Source of the DNA: Ischnura elegans
Lineage: Eukaryota > Arthropoda > Insecta > Odonata > Coenagrionidae
NCBI RefSeq assembly: GCF_921293095.1
Contig: NC_060250.1
Span: forward strand, 12,976,001-13,040,000
Reading direction: 5' to 3'
Length of the DNA stretch: 64,000 bases
The notes beneath the pieces were generated by a model, which was not told the origin of the DNA, did no database searches, and saw only the letters and a list, made by a program, of their open reading frames with translations. The position numbers were made by a program, and so were the translations under genes. How positions within the stretch are numbered: position 1 is the stretch's first letter; each line of letters starts with the position of its first letter. Of this stretch, positions 23,310 to 34,620 are shown one piece after another.

Positions 23310-23700
23310 CCTTGTGCAAATATTCAAAGGGCTTGTTACACCGGTAAATATCGATTGATTCGCCTAATATTTTACAGCTAAGCTTTCAGTGCTAAAAAAG
23401 AAATATTGAAAAAAGAGATTTAAAAAATTCGGAATTGCATTCCATCGGTGAAGGCAAGGGAGTAGTCCTTATAGTGATTTGAAGAAGGAAGTCCATTAAG
23501 AGAGGTGAGACTCCCAGAATACTTTTTAATAACTTCATGAAAACCTACCTTTATCGATTAGCATTCGCATTTATTCACAAAGAGTACTTTTATAGCATAA
23601 CCCTGCAGTGATCGTGTCTTCTTTCCTTTTCTTCATGATTGACAGGTTACCGTCGTAAATTTAATTTCATCTTATTTATTTAACCGTTTTAACGCTCTCA
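23310..23700 (+). repeat. Diverged local duplication, copy 2, with LINE-tail insertion
   Basis: Second copy of 22590-22850. It is longer because a plus-strand LINE tail (23450-23580) lies between its halves, so the duplication probably came before that insertion. Confidence 0.6.
23450..23580 (+). pseudogene. RTE-like LINE (second family), 3' end fragment
   Basis: A short plus-strand remnant. YSDLKKEVH is readable near 23480, resembling the ysxLKxxAxDR tail of such ORFs. It is followed by cccagaatact and cttcatgaaaacctacct, the family's 3' tail. Confidence 0.5.
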
Positions 23701-25369
23701 AAATACTATTTCCAACCATGAATTGCTATGTGCGTAACGCTACAGTTATTCTTGGAAGTCCGCAACGAAAGTTGGGTGTTTGAACGAATTTAAAGTCTCC
23801 AGTTGCTTTGTAATGATGAAAAATAAAAGGCTATTCTTCGAGGAATCATTGATGGATTCTCTGGATCTGAAATGAATTTATTGCTCCGCCAGCCATCATT
23901 TGGAGAGAGCTGTCTGATTATTTGCCTGATGCAGATATCAAACCGTTCACCACGTGTATATGTAATGCCTACACTGCCGTATTAACGTTAAATTAGTAGG
24001 TACACAACTGTTTTCATGAAAATAATTGTTTCGACCTATTTGATTTTTTCGATTCACCAACAATGTTACCGACATTTGCTGCCTTTTTTGCAATTGAAAT
24101 AAAGGAGAAAGTTGACCTGTGCAGGCTTTTAAAGCGACACTTTGAAATATAAAATCGAAATTGGACACGTTCTCTCTAGACAATAAATATTTAATTCACA
24201 ATTACGCCAATATAATTCGGTAAATGTATTCGCATTCATCAGTTCTAATAAAATACGCAGTACAAAATCACAGGTAATAAGTCGATTTTTTCCTTGACGG
24301 TATATATCTATATAAAAAAAGCAAAGTGAAAACTATATCCCAAACAATTTTTCGTAGTTATTTAATGGTTTTTGCTCAAAAACATGGAATAAGGAAATAT
24401 GCTATTTGATTTTTGTAAATTATGAGTATTTTTTACTATTGTTTGCTTAGAGTGTTAATTTTCTTTATGCTTATCTCCCACTAACGTAAATATTTCAATG
24501 ATATGCCTGTGCTTTTGTCCTTTGTTTTTGTTATTAACCATTGATGAATGTGAATATATTCAGTGAAACGTTGATCTAGTGCTGAATTGAGTATTTATTA
24601 TTTGCTGATTCTAGAGATAACATATTTAACTTCAAGGTATTTCTTAACCCCCTCCCCCAGCCCCCGTTCCCAAAAATATATTCTGAGGGTGGTCGATAAC
24701 CCGAAAAAGCGGGAAAACCTGGAATACTCCGGGAATTACGTTCAGAAAACTAGGTCAGTTTTAGTAGATGTACGTGAAAATACGATTTCCTGGCTTTTAA
24801 TTTTCAATGTGAATAACAAATCCCACCAAGTAAGTCATGCCTGAAACAATTTTTTCTTCTTAACTATCTTTCCTATAAAGTTTAAAACTGAATTTATCCC
24901 TATTTTTCCGTTTCTCCTCCCTACTCCTGTTCCTCGAGCCATTCGCACCGAAAAATTGACTGTCTTAACCCTCGCATAGATAAGTTGATGACGTCTCGTA
25001 CAGTAGTGCAAAGAGGGTTATCGCCTTTCGGAAACCTCTCCGCCTTGTGTGCCTTCGTGTGGTTTGTTGATGTTCATCCCCTAGCGAGACATTTCTTCCC
25101 TCAGTGACCCCTGGACGGGTAAAGGAACCAGACCATGAATGGCGTCACCGGATGATGAACAGTGGTCGGTAACTTTCGCGTCTTTTTTTCATTTTAAACT
25201 TTATAGAAAGAGAGAGAGAGAGGGTCTGAGAGAGGAAGATTTTTTCGCCGCAGCTTTTTTACTTTTCACTTATCGAACTTTTTCGCTGAATTTTCTAGAT
25301 GAGATACGGAGGAGACAGAAGGTATGTACTTAGTGGGGAGGGGATATCGAAAACTCAGTTAGATGCAGT
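23701..25369. other. Non-coding stretch
   Basis: No gene I can support. At 25140-25170 an ATG-initiated run, MASPDDEQWS, is followed by gtaact and could be a first coding exon, but it is too short to claim. An (ag)n tract lies at 25209-25222. A hammerhead-like motif at 24541-24573 is listed separately. Confidence 0.35.
24541..24573 (+). ncRNA. Hammerhead-like motif (weak)
   Basis: TTGATGA-A, a short hairpin tgaat/attca, then GTGAAACGTTG. The core resembles CTGATGA...GAAACGTT, but the first base is T and the flanking bases do not pair. It is possibly a remnant of a Penelope end. Confidence 0.3.
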
Positions 25370-25560
25370 AAAAATAATGAAATCTAAGTAAGGGAAGACT
25401 GTTGGGTAAACGAGGGTAAGGAAGGAATTGAATAGGATTTTAGATAGAAATGGAGTAGGCATTGTTGTGAATTGAAGAGAGTAGGAGGGTAGACAGCCAG
25501 AATACTTATTATATACTCCATGTAAACCTATCTTACTCGGTATTATACTTTAATAAAATA
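25370..25560 (+). pseudogene. RTE-like LINE (second family), 3' end fragment
   Basis: Plus-strand remnant: a stop-riddled frame gives LGKRG*GRN*IGF, matching the GKRGRGRKRIGFLD tail of the family. Then come gagtaggcattgttgtgaat and the tail atactccatgtaaacctatc. Its reverse complement matches 14135-14285. Confidence 0.65.
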
Positions 25561-26659
25561 AAAATTGACTGATTTGCATTCTCGGGTCTGATTCTAGCGA
25601 CCGCATTTCCCTCGAAGCGTCATAACGAACGGCGTTTGGCCAACAAATTCTCACCGTAGTCGGGAATCGAATTCGGTCCATTTGGAAGAGAATCCTCGTG
25701 ACTGGTTGTCATAGTTTCTATCGGGATGGAAGCAAGGACGAAATAAACACGGAAGGAAAGGAAGGAGGAATAGGAGGAAAAAAAAACACTCAGCTTGGTG
25801 TGCATTAGATTACGACATAATGCTTTGGAATGGAAACGTACTGAGTGAGGAGGTTCTCTCATCCGTATCATTTGTCGACATGTGAGGTGCCGTGGAAAAT
25901 CACAGTGTCTGATTTGACGACAGACTAGCTGAGGAAAATTAGAGCTCTTGAGGCCTCTTCATCTCAATCTGGTTGGGAAATCCAGTTGGAATCGCGTGCT
26001 CTGAAGAAATCCCCCCTCCTCTCTGACACTGTCCCCCCGCCCCCTCCAACTGACTGTAGCTGCGACGATTCTATGATTGTTCTCTCCATTGTAGGGAATT
26101 CAGTAAAAATACGCGATTGCGGAGTGAGTGGAACTCTAACTTCAAGGTCTCCGTGGGCAAAGAATCGTCCCCACCTTATTTCCATAGTGATTCCGTGACA
26201 AATCGTCTTACTTTAACGTCGCTCACGTGTCTGTGAACAGTTTTGTGCGCAAAAATGCAATCCAGTCACTGGAATTGCACATCGTGGTTGAGGGAGGGAT
26301 GAAGTGTTTATCTGGAGAAGCACTCAGTAACTTTGAACTGAGGCTAGGGCCGCTAAAGGCCGCTATACGCGGTGAATGATCATGCTGAATGATCACGCTA
26401 TCATTCACAGGATCGTGGGAGCAAAATAGAACATGTTCTAATTTTCACTGAATGATCATGCGCATGAACGCTCATCCGCGAATTGTTCCGTCATACACGG
26501 TGAATGATCATGCGCATGTACTTGATAATGACCTTACGGTTGAAACGCGTCCTTTAAATAAACCTGTGGAAAAGTGCCCTCTCTATTTTCTTTTAATACT
26601 TACAAAAAGTTTGTCTCCAACAGCTTCATAGACTACTAGCGAAATTGGATTGGTAAGTT
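25561..26659. other. Non-coding stretch with short dispersed repeats
   Basis: At 26370-26520, cggtgaatgatcatg occurs three times with small changes, interleaved with gcgcatgaacg/gcgcatgta. The 60-85 codon frames on both strands in 25620-26410 show no recognised motif. Confidence 0.4.
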
Positions 26660-27040
26660 GGAAACACTAATTTGGCATTTAATGGTGTCAGGCCTAGAGA
26701 CAGTCGCGCTATTAGTTCCAAACCATCTCTACATTCGGTCCATCTCGGTACATCGGTCTTTTCAATTTGGCGTGGTGTGGTTTTCGCAGGCGGCGTCAGC
26801 CGATAGCCAAAGTCATTTGCGCCATAAGGGAAGGATAAGAAGATTGGAAAGAAACTCGGCGTCGGCATTAGCCTACTCTGAGCGAAAGTCACCAAGGTGA
26901 CCACGGCTTAACGTCCCATCAGACGGACGGAGAGCTTCACTTGAAGTCTCCTCCGCAAAGGGATCGGGTAGTCTACATCACCACCGGTATTCGAATCCGG
27001 ATTCTCCGGTTGGGAAGCCAACACACCTGCCAGATGTCCC
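26660..27040 (-). mobile_element. tRNA-derived SINE
   Basis: On the minus strand the head (27040 to ~26980) reads ctggcaggtgtgttgg, like a tRNA A box. It is followed by cttcccaaccgg and ggattcgaata, a good B-box match: an internal RNA polymerase III promoter. The body contains gatgggacgttaagccgtgg and gtaggctaatgccgacgccg, which I recall as a conserved SINE body shared across arthropod SINEs (from memory, not checked). The 3' end near 26660 is unclear and I see no clean target duplication. Confidence 0.7.
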
Positions 27041-27221
27041 TCTATTTTAAAGTTTTTTTAGTGTTCCGCTTCATTCATACATTTTTTTGGCGATACATCC
27101 ATTTCATCTCCGACAAAATGTATCTAGGTATCCATAGTTGTTATTTTTCTAATAATACTGATAGAGCCTGTGATTTGAGAAGAAAAATTTAATTGGTCGT
27201 ATATCTTTCAAATATCGTCCA

Positions 27222-27465
27222 CCTAGCAACAATAAAACACTGTGTTGTTGTACGGGAAGGGAAGTTTTACAATATGGACCAAACCGCAGCATCTCAGCTG
27301 GAATAGCCAAACTTACACACAATCACGCATTAATACAAGTGAAAGAATATTGGAATCCTTGTGTACGTGAGTTAGGCTGTTTCAGTTCAGAGGATGCGGT
27401 TTGGTCCATATCGCGAAAATTTCCCTTCCCGCACAAAAAATGCGAATTATTGTTGCTCGTTCGAT
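27222..27465. repeat. Fold-back (inverted repeat) element, ~100 bp arms
   Basis: Left arm caacaata...cgggaagggaagtttt...atatggaccaaaccgca; the right arm, reversed, gives caacaata...cgggaagggaaatttt...atatggaccaaaccgca. The arms are about 100 bp, diverged by roughly a fifth, and separated by ~45 bp. No coding. Probably a MITE of the fold-back kind. Confidence 0.75.
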
Positions 27466-28473
27466 GAGGGTCGGGAGACATTATACGATCAATTGAATTT
27501 TTAATTTCATATTGCACCTTTGAGGCCGTAAGGTTTTGCCTAGAACCTTGCAATATCATTCAAAAATTAGTAAAAGTCAACTCCTATCTAATAACATTGG
27601 ATTCACGGGTAAAAATTCAAACTTACACGGTTGGAAGGATCCTCTTCAAACATTAAAATGAGGAGATTAACTTATTTATTCCGTGTGATGTGCAAATACG
27701 AGCTCGCTCGACCGTAAGGGTTAAGAGTTATCTTGATGAACATTTTCTGCGTTCTTTCACACTTCTGCTGATGTTGCGAAACTCATCGACGCCTTTTTAC
27801 TTGCATCTGGAAGAAATCTCATCCCGTTAAAAATGGTGGGTATCAGATTGAAAGTCGAAAGCGAATGTGCTGATGTTAATCTCGATCTTTCTCTTTGTTT
27901 ACATTATCTTTGCGTGCAAGTAGCATCAATCCTATCTGTCACCTGGGGCTGTGCAGTTCCATTGGGTCACATGCACTTGCTAAATCGTACGAATGTAATT
28001 CAGAATTATATTTCTTCATCTGAGGTAGTTTTATCACCCTTTCATCTTCAAGATTGTTCCCCACTTTATGCTTGCAAATTTGCCGGGACAAAAGAACAAT
28101 TGATTGTATCGTTGCGTGATGAATAGCGTGACACGTGTCTCATTTGCATCAAGCCCTCACATTCTTCTCAGTCACACATTTCGCTAGAACTTTATTTTGA
28201 AATGACATGTCCACTCTGAAAATCTGACTGAGTGAGCCATTAGTATGGAAATGAAACGATAGCTAAGCGAACTGATTTTCACATCACTTTCCTTCTAGAG
28301 AGAAAAATGCCACAGTACACCCGCAGAAAAATAGGAAAGACCAAACACCTGACGTTAATCTCGCTTAATTATGATAATCGAATAATTTATTGGTCATAAA
28401 AATCCAATTTTGGCCTTGGTAAGTTCAACAGATTCAGGCTTCAATTGGTGGAAGTTCGGCATATGTAAATATA
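27466..28473. other. Non-coding stretch
   Basis: The 97-codon frame at 27833-28126 has no recognisable domain and I do not call it a gene. Confidence 0.4.
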
Positions 28474-28541
28474 TAAAAGATCGTAGAACTTTTCCACAAA
28501 TTTTTTTTTGGAGTTTTGTGGAAAAGTGCTACGATCTTTTA
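28474..28541. repeat. Compact hairpin, 27 bp stem with one mismatch
   Basis: The arms taaaagatcgtagaactttt(ccacaaa) at 28474-28500 and its complement at 28515-28541 differ at one position; the loop is 14 bases, mostly T. Size and near-perfect pairing would suit a microRNA-like precursor or a very short fold-back element. The strand of any transcript is unknown. Confidence 0.7.
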
Positions 28542-29552
28542 TTTATTTATTTAAAAATTTTCCTTGGTGTTATCTACCAATCTCACTTTCAGCATTTTTA
28601 ATCAAAGACTGTATCTATTTAACCCATGTAAGAATTGGTCATGGAAAACTGTAATGAAATATGTTTAAATGTAATCATTTCCCGCTTCCTAACAGCTTTC
28701 GTTCAAAAACTGATTTTTGTCCATCTCCATTTTTTAACCTGCGTACGATTGCAATGATGAAAATCATGCATTAAGCTAAAGAAAGCTTATTGTTCTTAAA
28801 TTTTGGCACTCTTTCAAGTTGTACAGTATTGAGAAAGCGGTATTTCTTGCTGTAGTTTTTAAAAAGTAAAGAACTAAAGTAGTGGCGTTTAGTTAATCAT
28901 CAAGGCTGTGGTACCGTTTCAATTCTCAATATCCAAAGTTATCATGGAAAAAATAATATTAACCTCTGGGAAGATCTTTCATGAAATCACGGAAAAATTG
29001 ATTTTGACATCTCAAATGACACTTCTTGGTACCTTCTTATGCCCACGCACAGGTTTCGGAAACAGTAATTGAGCAGCTACACATTTATTCAGCAAATGAC
29101 ATCCGTTTGGTTCTCATGAGTCCTTGGATTTCTCGTCTAGTTTTTCTCGGCCTCTTTTTTTTCAATTCTTTTCTTTTGATGACTTCCCGTAATCTTTTTT
29201 GAACTTGAATAAAAATGTTCAGAGAAAAGTGGAACTTAAGATGGAAATTGAGTTTAATTTCTTGTTGCGTCAATCTTTATTGCCGTCGAATGGTTTAGAA
29301 AATATGTATTCGTGATACTTCACTCCTCATCATTCTTGGAAGTAATACAAAGTGTGTCACGCATCCTGTTCTTTTTGCGTTCACATGATGAGTCTGCTTT
29401 ATATGTATAATTTAGGCTCAGAATTGGATTCACTTCCGCGACTTTTTTGGTCAGTAATTATTCGCGGTATTAGATCTGGCGAAGAGACCCAGAACGAGGA
29501 CGAGGCTGAACACAAGAAAATAATGATTCCGTAAGTCGAGGAGGATGGTAGA
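28542..29552. other. Non-coding stretch
   Basis: No element or gene recognised. Frames of 60-62 codons (29085-29534) are unsupported. Confidence 0.4.
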
Positions 29553-29816
29553 CAGTGGCGCCGACTCCATGGGGCCTGAGGGGGCTCGAGCCCCCCAAAA
29601 ATTCGTTACAGATGTGAGGAAAAAATGTGTCAGGCTTGCCGATTTTCCCCGGAGTGTCCAGATATCGAGATTCGAGTGATCAGGGTTCTAATATTGATCA
29701 CACGACTCTTCTAAAATGCTTAAAAAACTTAAAATTCGCTGCTTATAAAATTTACCGGGGCAAGGTCCCCGGTTTGGCCCCCCCCCCCCAATATTTTTTT
29801 TAAGTCGGCACCCCTG
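29553..29816. mobile_element. hAT-like miniature element (264 bp)
   Basis: Ends cagtggcgccgac (left) and, reversed, caggggtgccgac (right): 11 of 13 match. The 8 bp flanks atggtaga and gaggtgga agree at only 5 of 8, so the target duplication has decayed or the boundary is off. A G-rich left edge and a run of 10 C near the right end resemble the 2.8 kb and 33.6 kb elements. Confidence 0.6.
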
Positions 29817-30831
29817 GAGGTGGAATACGGGAGGCGTAAGAACTGAGTTAGAAGGTTTGACTAAAAACATTATTTTAGTTTTTTGATCACACCATACATT
29901 ATTATAGCTGGATATATAGTTTGAAATGACAATTTCACGCCGAAAATTTTATTGGGTAATTCACTATATTGAAATAAAACGATGGAAAGAAAAACATAAA
30001 AAGCATGAGCATGACCAATTTTGAAAAAAAGTGTAACCGTGGCTCTTGAGTCAAAGTTTAATGTGTTGATGCTGACAATAAAATTCTAATGATAACTTTC
30101 AGACTAATGGAAACGTTGTGAAGGGTTATTTTTATGTTGTGTGACCTCACTCTCAAGAAAACACAAAAAAGTGAATCTTTGTTTTGAAGAGCTATTCCTT
30201 ATATTTTCCAAGCCATTGAGATATATCACAGAAAAAGTTGTTTGCGTACACTATCTGATATAGATATCGATTGCTGTGATAGAAAGGCTGATAAGCCTCA
30301 TCTCTTTTTTTTCCTTATTGCTATTGATACATTTTTTACCCGCACTTTCATGGACAGAAATAGAGTGAGTCACTATTTACAAATGTGAAGTGAGGAATGG
30401 ACATTTTTTCTTGTGAATGTGGTTTCACTGCCTCATCTTTGTCTTTCTAGGCAGCACTGGTTTTATTCCGTAAAGCTTTGATTTACTTGAACAAGTACTT
30501 TTGTTTCGCTTTATGCACGAATTTCACCCTAACAATGTATTACTGATTATGTAACAATGGGGTTGTGAGGACACCAGGCACCGCCAACAAAAAAGAAGAA
30601 AAGGAGGAGGGCGTCCACCTGACATACCCCTCATCTGTGTTTTAATCTTCAGCAACACTTCATAATATATCGCTAACTTCTCTGTCATCCGTCCCTTGAT
30701 CAACTCTGTCAGCAACATCGGCCGATACCGAATGAGACAACACGGGTATTCGGAGGAAAAACATCACCATGGAAACCCCCACAGGTGCACTCAAAGGCAA
30801 CAAAGCGTCGCTTTCGTAATTACCGATAACT
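29817..30831. other. Non-coding stretch
   Basis: Nothing recognised. Confidence 0.4.
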
Positions 30832-30974
30832 CCACTGCAAAAACGCTCAACAATCGCCCACCGAATCAAATCCGCTCATCCAGTAGCTCAACAATTGTGA
30901 GCGGAATCGTATTGTTGGGCTGCTAGATGAGCGGATTTGATTCGGTGGGCGACTGTTGAGCGTTTTTGCAGTGG
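30832..30974. repeat. Fold-back hairpin, 64 bp arms
   Basis: The arms at 30832-30895 and 30911-30974 are nearly perfect inverted copies (ccactgcaaaaacgctcaac... against ...gttgagcgtttttgcagtgg), with about 3 mismatches and a 15 base loop. Weaker inverted similarity continues ~12 bp outside. Such a palindrome is either a young fold-back MITE or a recent inverted duplication. Confidence 0.85.
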
Positions 30975-32649
30975 AGGCATCGTTATATTTCGGTTTGGTG
31001 TATTCAAGGGAGCGTGCGAAGGGTGCAAAAGTCGTAAGCAGAAGCTTTTAGATTGTTTTGAAGCGTTTTTTGAAGCAATATTTAGATACAACTACCGTTT
31101 TGAAGTGATATCTCAAGTAAAAACCTTAAAATGAGTTTATTTTCCTTACTTACAATTCAGACCCTGTTTATTTGTAAAATGTTTCACCGCCATAAACGGC
31201 CACCCTCGAGGATAAAAGTCAAACGTGCGGTGCTAAGAATCTGGATTAGGGACCGAATATTCATTTCTTACCAATGCTAATCAGTGGCCGACTTCGAGAT
31301 TAGGCTATTCCCATGCGTGAATGGAAAGATTCCGGTTTGTTTGAGTGCGGGACTCCTCTTATCGTTTAGCATTTTGAGTGGTCGCCTTATTTCGGAACAG
31401 AAGATAATGGGATTCACCGATGAAGAAAGAAACTTCCTGTTGTGTAAGGTGTCTTGCTATTGTACTAGGCTGTTGACCTAGTGATTATATCTTCTACGCT
31501 GAGTAAATGTGGGAAAAGTTCTCAGCTGGGCATGTCGACGAGACGATTGTGATTCAGCGTGCTCCTATTTCCAAAAGAATATTAGGGAATCCATTCTCTC
31601 GTTGCGTCTGTATATTAGTCATATGATTAATGAATTACTGGTTCCTCGATTCGGGAGGAAATTATCACCCTTGGCCCTGATGAATTGTATGGTATAGATA
31701 GTACATACGGTTACAGTATACAATAAAATATACGATTATATATATCGTATATTTATAATTATAATTATATTTAATTACTGTTATTTATAATTATTTTTCT
31801 CGTATATTTATATTGTTGGTCGTCACCCTTGGAAACCGTCGCAAACAGTGAAATAGAATTCCTGAATTTAGAAGCCGTAATGAGAAATGATTTTTGGTAG
31901 GCAGTTGTACGTGGAATTGGATAACGCAAAGAGAAGTCCATAGTGCGAGGTGCCACATCTGTGGTTTTTGGCCCATTTTTAAAAAATTTCCCTGGCGTAA
32001 ACAGGAATTCTATCGTGAAAATCTTAAAAGAGAAGAGCTCCAAGTGAATATTTCCTTCGGTCATAAATATGTAGCCAACCTAGGCTGATTCTGTAATGTG
32101 TCGTTATCCCTTTTTAAATTAAATACATATCTTACACATGAACTTAGTTGCCTTTGTAATTTTTTATCCAGCTTTTAAGACCTCTCATTACAAGTAAGAC
32201 TACGATTATCAAAGGAAGGGAATACCAAGGTGGAGATTAATATTCTTCGGGTGGAAAAAGAGATAAGTGCTTATGAATCTTCAAATCTTAGACTGTGATG
32301 TTGACTTCATTACAGATGCACGGTAAAGGTAATGATCAAAGTATAATAATTCCTTTGGATTCCTTTTATTGTTCGCTGTTTTATTAAGTTAATTTGGCGT
32401 TATTTATGAAGAATAACTACAAATGTATTTTGACCACCTTCTTCTTTCCAACTGGTGGAAATGGATTGTTGACGTTTTTATTAAATTCAATATTACAAAT
32501 GTAATTTTTTGAGCCAATTTATTTCTAATTTCTAAAATTAAGAAAACGTTTATGTCATATAGGTATATTTCATAATTTGAGTGTAGGTATGAATATAATA
32601 AAATACTTTCGTTAATTTTATTGCAATTTTTTACTAAGTGAATCAAAGA
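30975..32649. other. Non-coding AT-rich stretch
   Basis: Very AT-rich at 31700-31800, with small palindromes (atatacgattatatatatcg). Frames up to 97 codons are unsupported. Confidence 0.4.
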
Positions 32650-32735
32650 AGGCAGTGCTGGAAGGAAAGGGAGGCTTCCACATCACTTCTTGAATACTCC
32701 ATGCAAACCTACCTTAATCGGTAGAATACTGTAGT
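32650..32735 (+). pseudogene. RTE-like LINE (second family), last ~85 bp
   Basis: Only the 3' tail remains: ttcttgaatactccatgcaa followed by acctaccttaatcggtagaa, as in the other copies. Confidence 0.5.
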
Positions 32736-33594
32736 AATAATTTCCTATTCATTTTCTTGATTTTTATCATCCACAAGCCAAGCTAGTTTAATATAAGAGT
32801 TTCCATTTTATTATTATGTCTTTTTCGTTACTTGGTTACAAAAAATGGAGCAAAATCAGTGTTATTTTATAGTAAAATTTCTCCTGATTTTTATTAATGT
32901 TGTCTTACTCACCCATGACTGAGGTAGCTTGAACAAGGAGCGAAATGTTTGTTAAAAATTGGCGAGAAGTATTAAAGACCGAACCTCAATAAACCCCATC
33001 GCATCGCTTAATTGATAATTTACCTCAATTCGCCGAGACTTTTATATCGAATTCAATATTCATTTAAAATTCTTTTTTTGGATTTATCTGTTAATTCTCT
33101 TCATAGTAGCTTGTCCCTACCCTATACTCGGTCAGATAGCCGAATGCACCCCTAGTTCTTCGAAATTCACATTCAAAAACACACTCAAATACATTTTTCT
33201 CCCATTAAGTAAACTATCGCAAGAAATTTCAATTACATTTCAAAAGTTGAGATCGCAATTTAATGTGTTTTTATTTCGGCTGAATTATCATTTCGATCGT
33301 TTCGCAAAAGTTTCAACTGTTGATGAGAGACCGTAAATTTGTAATCGCTTCATAATTAGTGCGTGAGTACGGAAATTGGGCCCTTTAATCTTTCCCTGAG
33401 CTATTCTATTAGCACGTAAATAACACGCATTTGGCAGATACGGCGGCGAGTTCGTCTCTACATGCTTCCTAGAATTATTCAATAAATCGTGAGCAAACAA
33501 AAAACGTGAGGATTTCAGTTAATACTAACTTCCTGGTTTGCCGTTCAACTTCAAGTTAAAATGCTTCCTTACTTACCCTTTCTCTTGTAGCCCC
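32736..33594. other. Non-coding stretch
   Basis: Carries a weak hammerhead-like patch (32919-32949: CTGAGGT, hairpin, GAAATGTT). Otherwise nothing recognised. Confidence 0.4.
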
Positions 33595-33602
33595 CTCAAA
33601 CC

Positions 33603-34194
33603 CAGGGGCGGTCTCACCAGGTCGGCTGGTCGGAAATCCCCGAGGGCCCCGGGCTCAGGGCCCCCCCAAAACGCTGCTCGCGTCTATATGAAAGGTGTAA
33701 TAAAAAACTGCTTGAACAACAGTTTATTTCCTATTGTAAAATTCTAGGCTTTCCATAGTTGCTTTATTTACAAAATAGTCGTAAAAAGATTATTAAAAAT
33801 AAAAATAAAACAGTTATGAGAATATAAAAGACAACCTGATGCTTGTTTGAAAGGGTTGGTTATTCGAGAAGGTTATTTCAGAGGCTTTTTAGATTTCAGT
33901 GCAGTTTCAAGGAACAAATTCACTAAATGGAGAATAGACCCATAATAAGCATAATATTAAATTGTAAAAGCTGTGAAATTCTCACTTTTCTTGGTATTTT
34001 TTCTTACGAAATTGATATTTTTTAAATTAACTTTTATCTAGTTTTTTTAAGAGCTAAAATAGCGTCATAATCCATTTCCGTGCATGAAATTTCCTAATAT
34101 TTAATGGGTGAGATCCCCCCGATCCTCCCGGTAAGGGAGGGAGGGCTTTTATGAGCCCCAGCCGAGGGCCCCCAATCACACGAGACCGCCCCTG
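33603..34194. mobile_element. hAT-type non-autonomous element (592 bp)
   Basis: Exact 8 bp duplication ctcaaacc at 33595-33602 and 34195-34202. The ends caggggcggtctc and gagaccgcccctg are perfect 13 bp inverted repeats. GC-rich edges (gagggccccgggctcaggg; ccgagggccccc) surround an AT-rich middle with no transposase. The perfect ends suggest it is younger than the 2.8 kb relative. Confidence 0.95.
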
Positions 34195-34202
34195 CTCAAA
34201 CC

Positions 34203-34620
34203 CCTAGCGGAATTTGGTAAACCAGCCACCTCCAACGTCTCCAGTTCTCGGCCATCTCAATGTCACGTCACAATTTTCTCACGTCATTTGCTCGGCCATC
34301 CCATCTTGGTCTCCCTCGCGGGAACTTCCCGAATGTATGTATTCTTTTTATAATTCTCCACACTCTTGTCATCCTCTGGCATAAACAAGCTATCTGATCC
34401 TCCTGCTTATAACCACAGCTACTATATCAGGCCTTCTGAATAATTCTACGTTCTATTTTTCTTTTAAATCTCCACGTCACTCTTTCAAAAGTTGATCTAT
34501 AAATCATTATTAATATTTTATTTCCGAACTTGTCTGCCAGTGTTTCGTTAGTGTCTACACTTCTGACCCATACGCGATTAAAATAACTATGAAATTTAGA
34601 CTTCCGTTGTCATATAAACC
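34203..34620 (-). pseudogene. LINE C-terminal fragment (RTE-like or related)
   Basis: On the minus strand, fragments resemble the closing section of LINE ORFs: RPRWDGRANDVRK (about 34290) and EMAENWRRWRWL (about 34240), i.e. a basic GRPRxRW-type motif followed by AxxRxxWR. Upstream text (cgaacttgtctgccagtgtt) suits the region after the palm. Heavily decayed, with several frame changes. Confidence 0.45.

Noticed and set aside
25139..25168. Short first coding exon MASPDDEQWS followed by gtaact
   Set aside because: Ten codons and a mediocre donor are not enough; no downstream exon found.
26986..27030. Possible tRNA gene (B-box-like ggattcgaata on the minus strand)
   Set aside because: No acceptor stem or cloverleaf; the downstream body identifies it as a SINE.
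27833..28126. 97-codon plus-strand frame with several Cys and Leu
   Set aside because: No family match I can name, no splice or promoter context; length is within chance for this much DNA.
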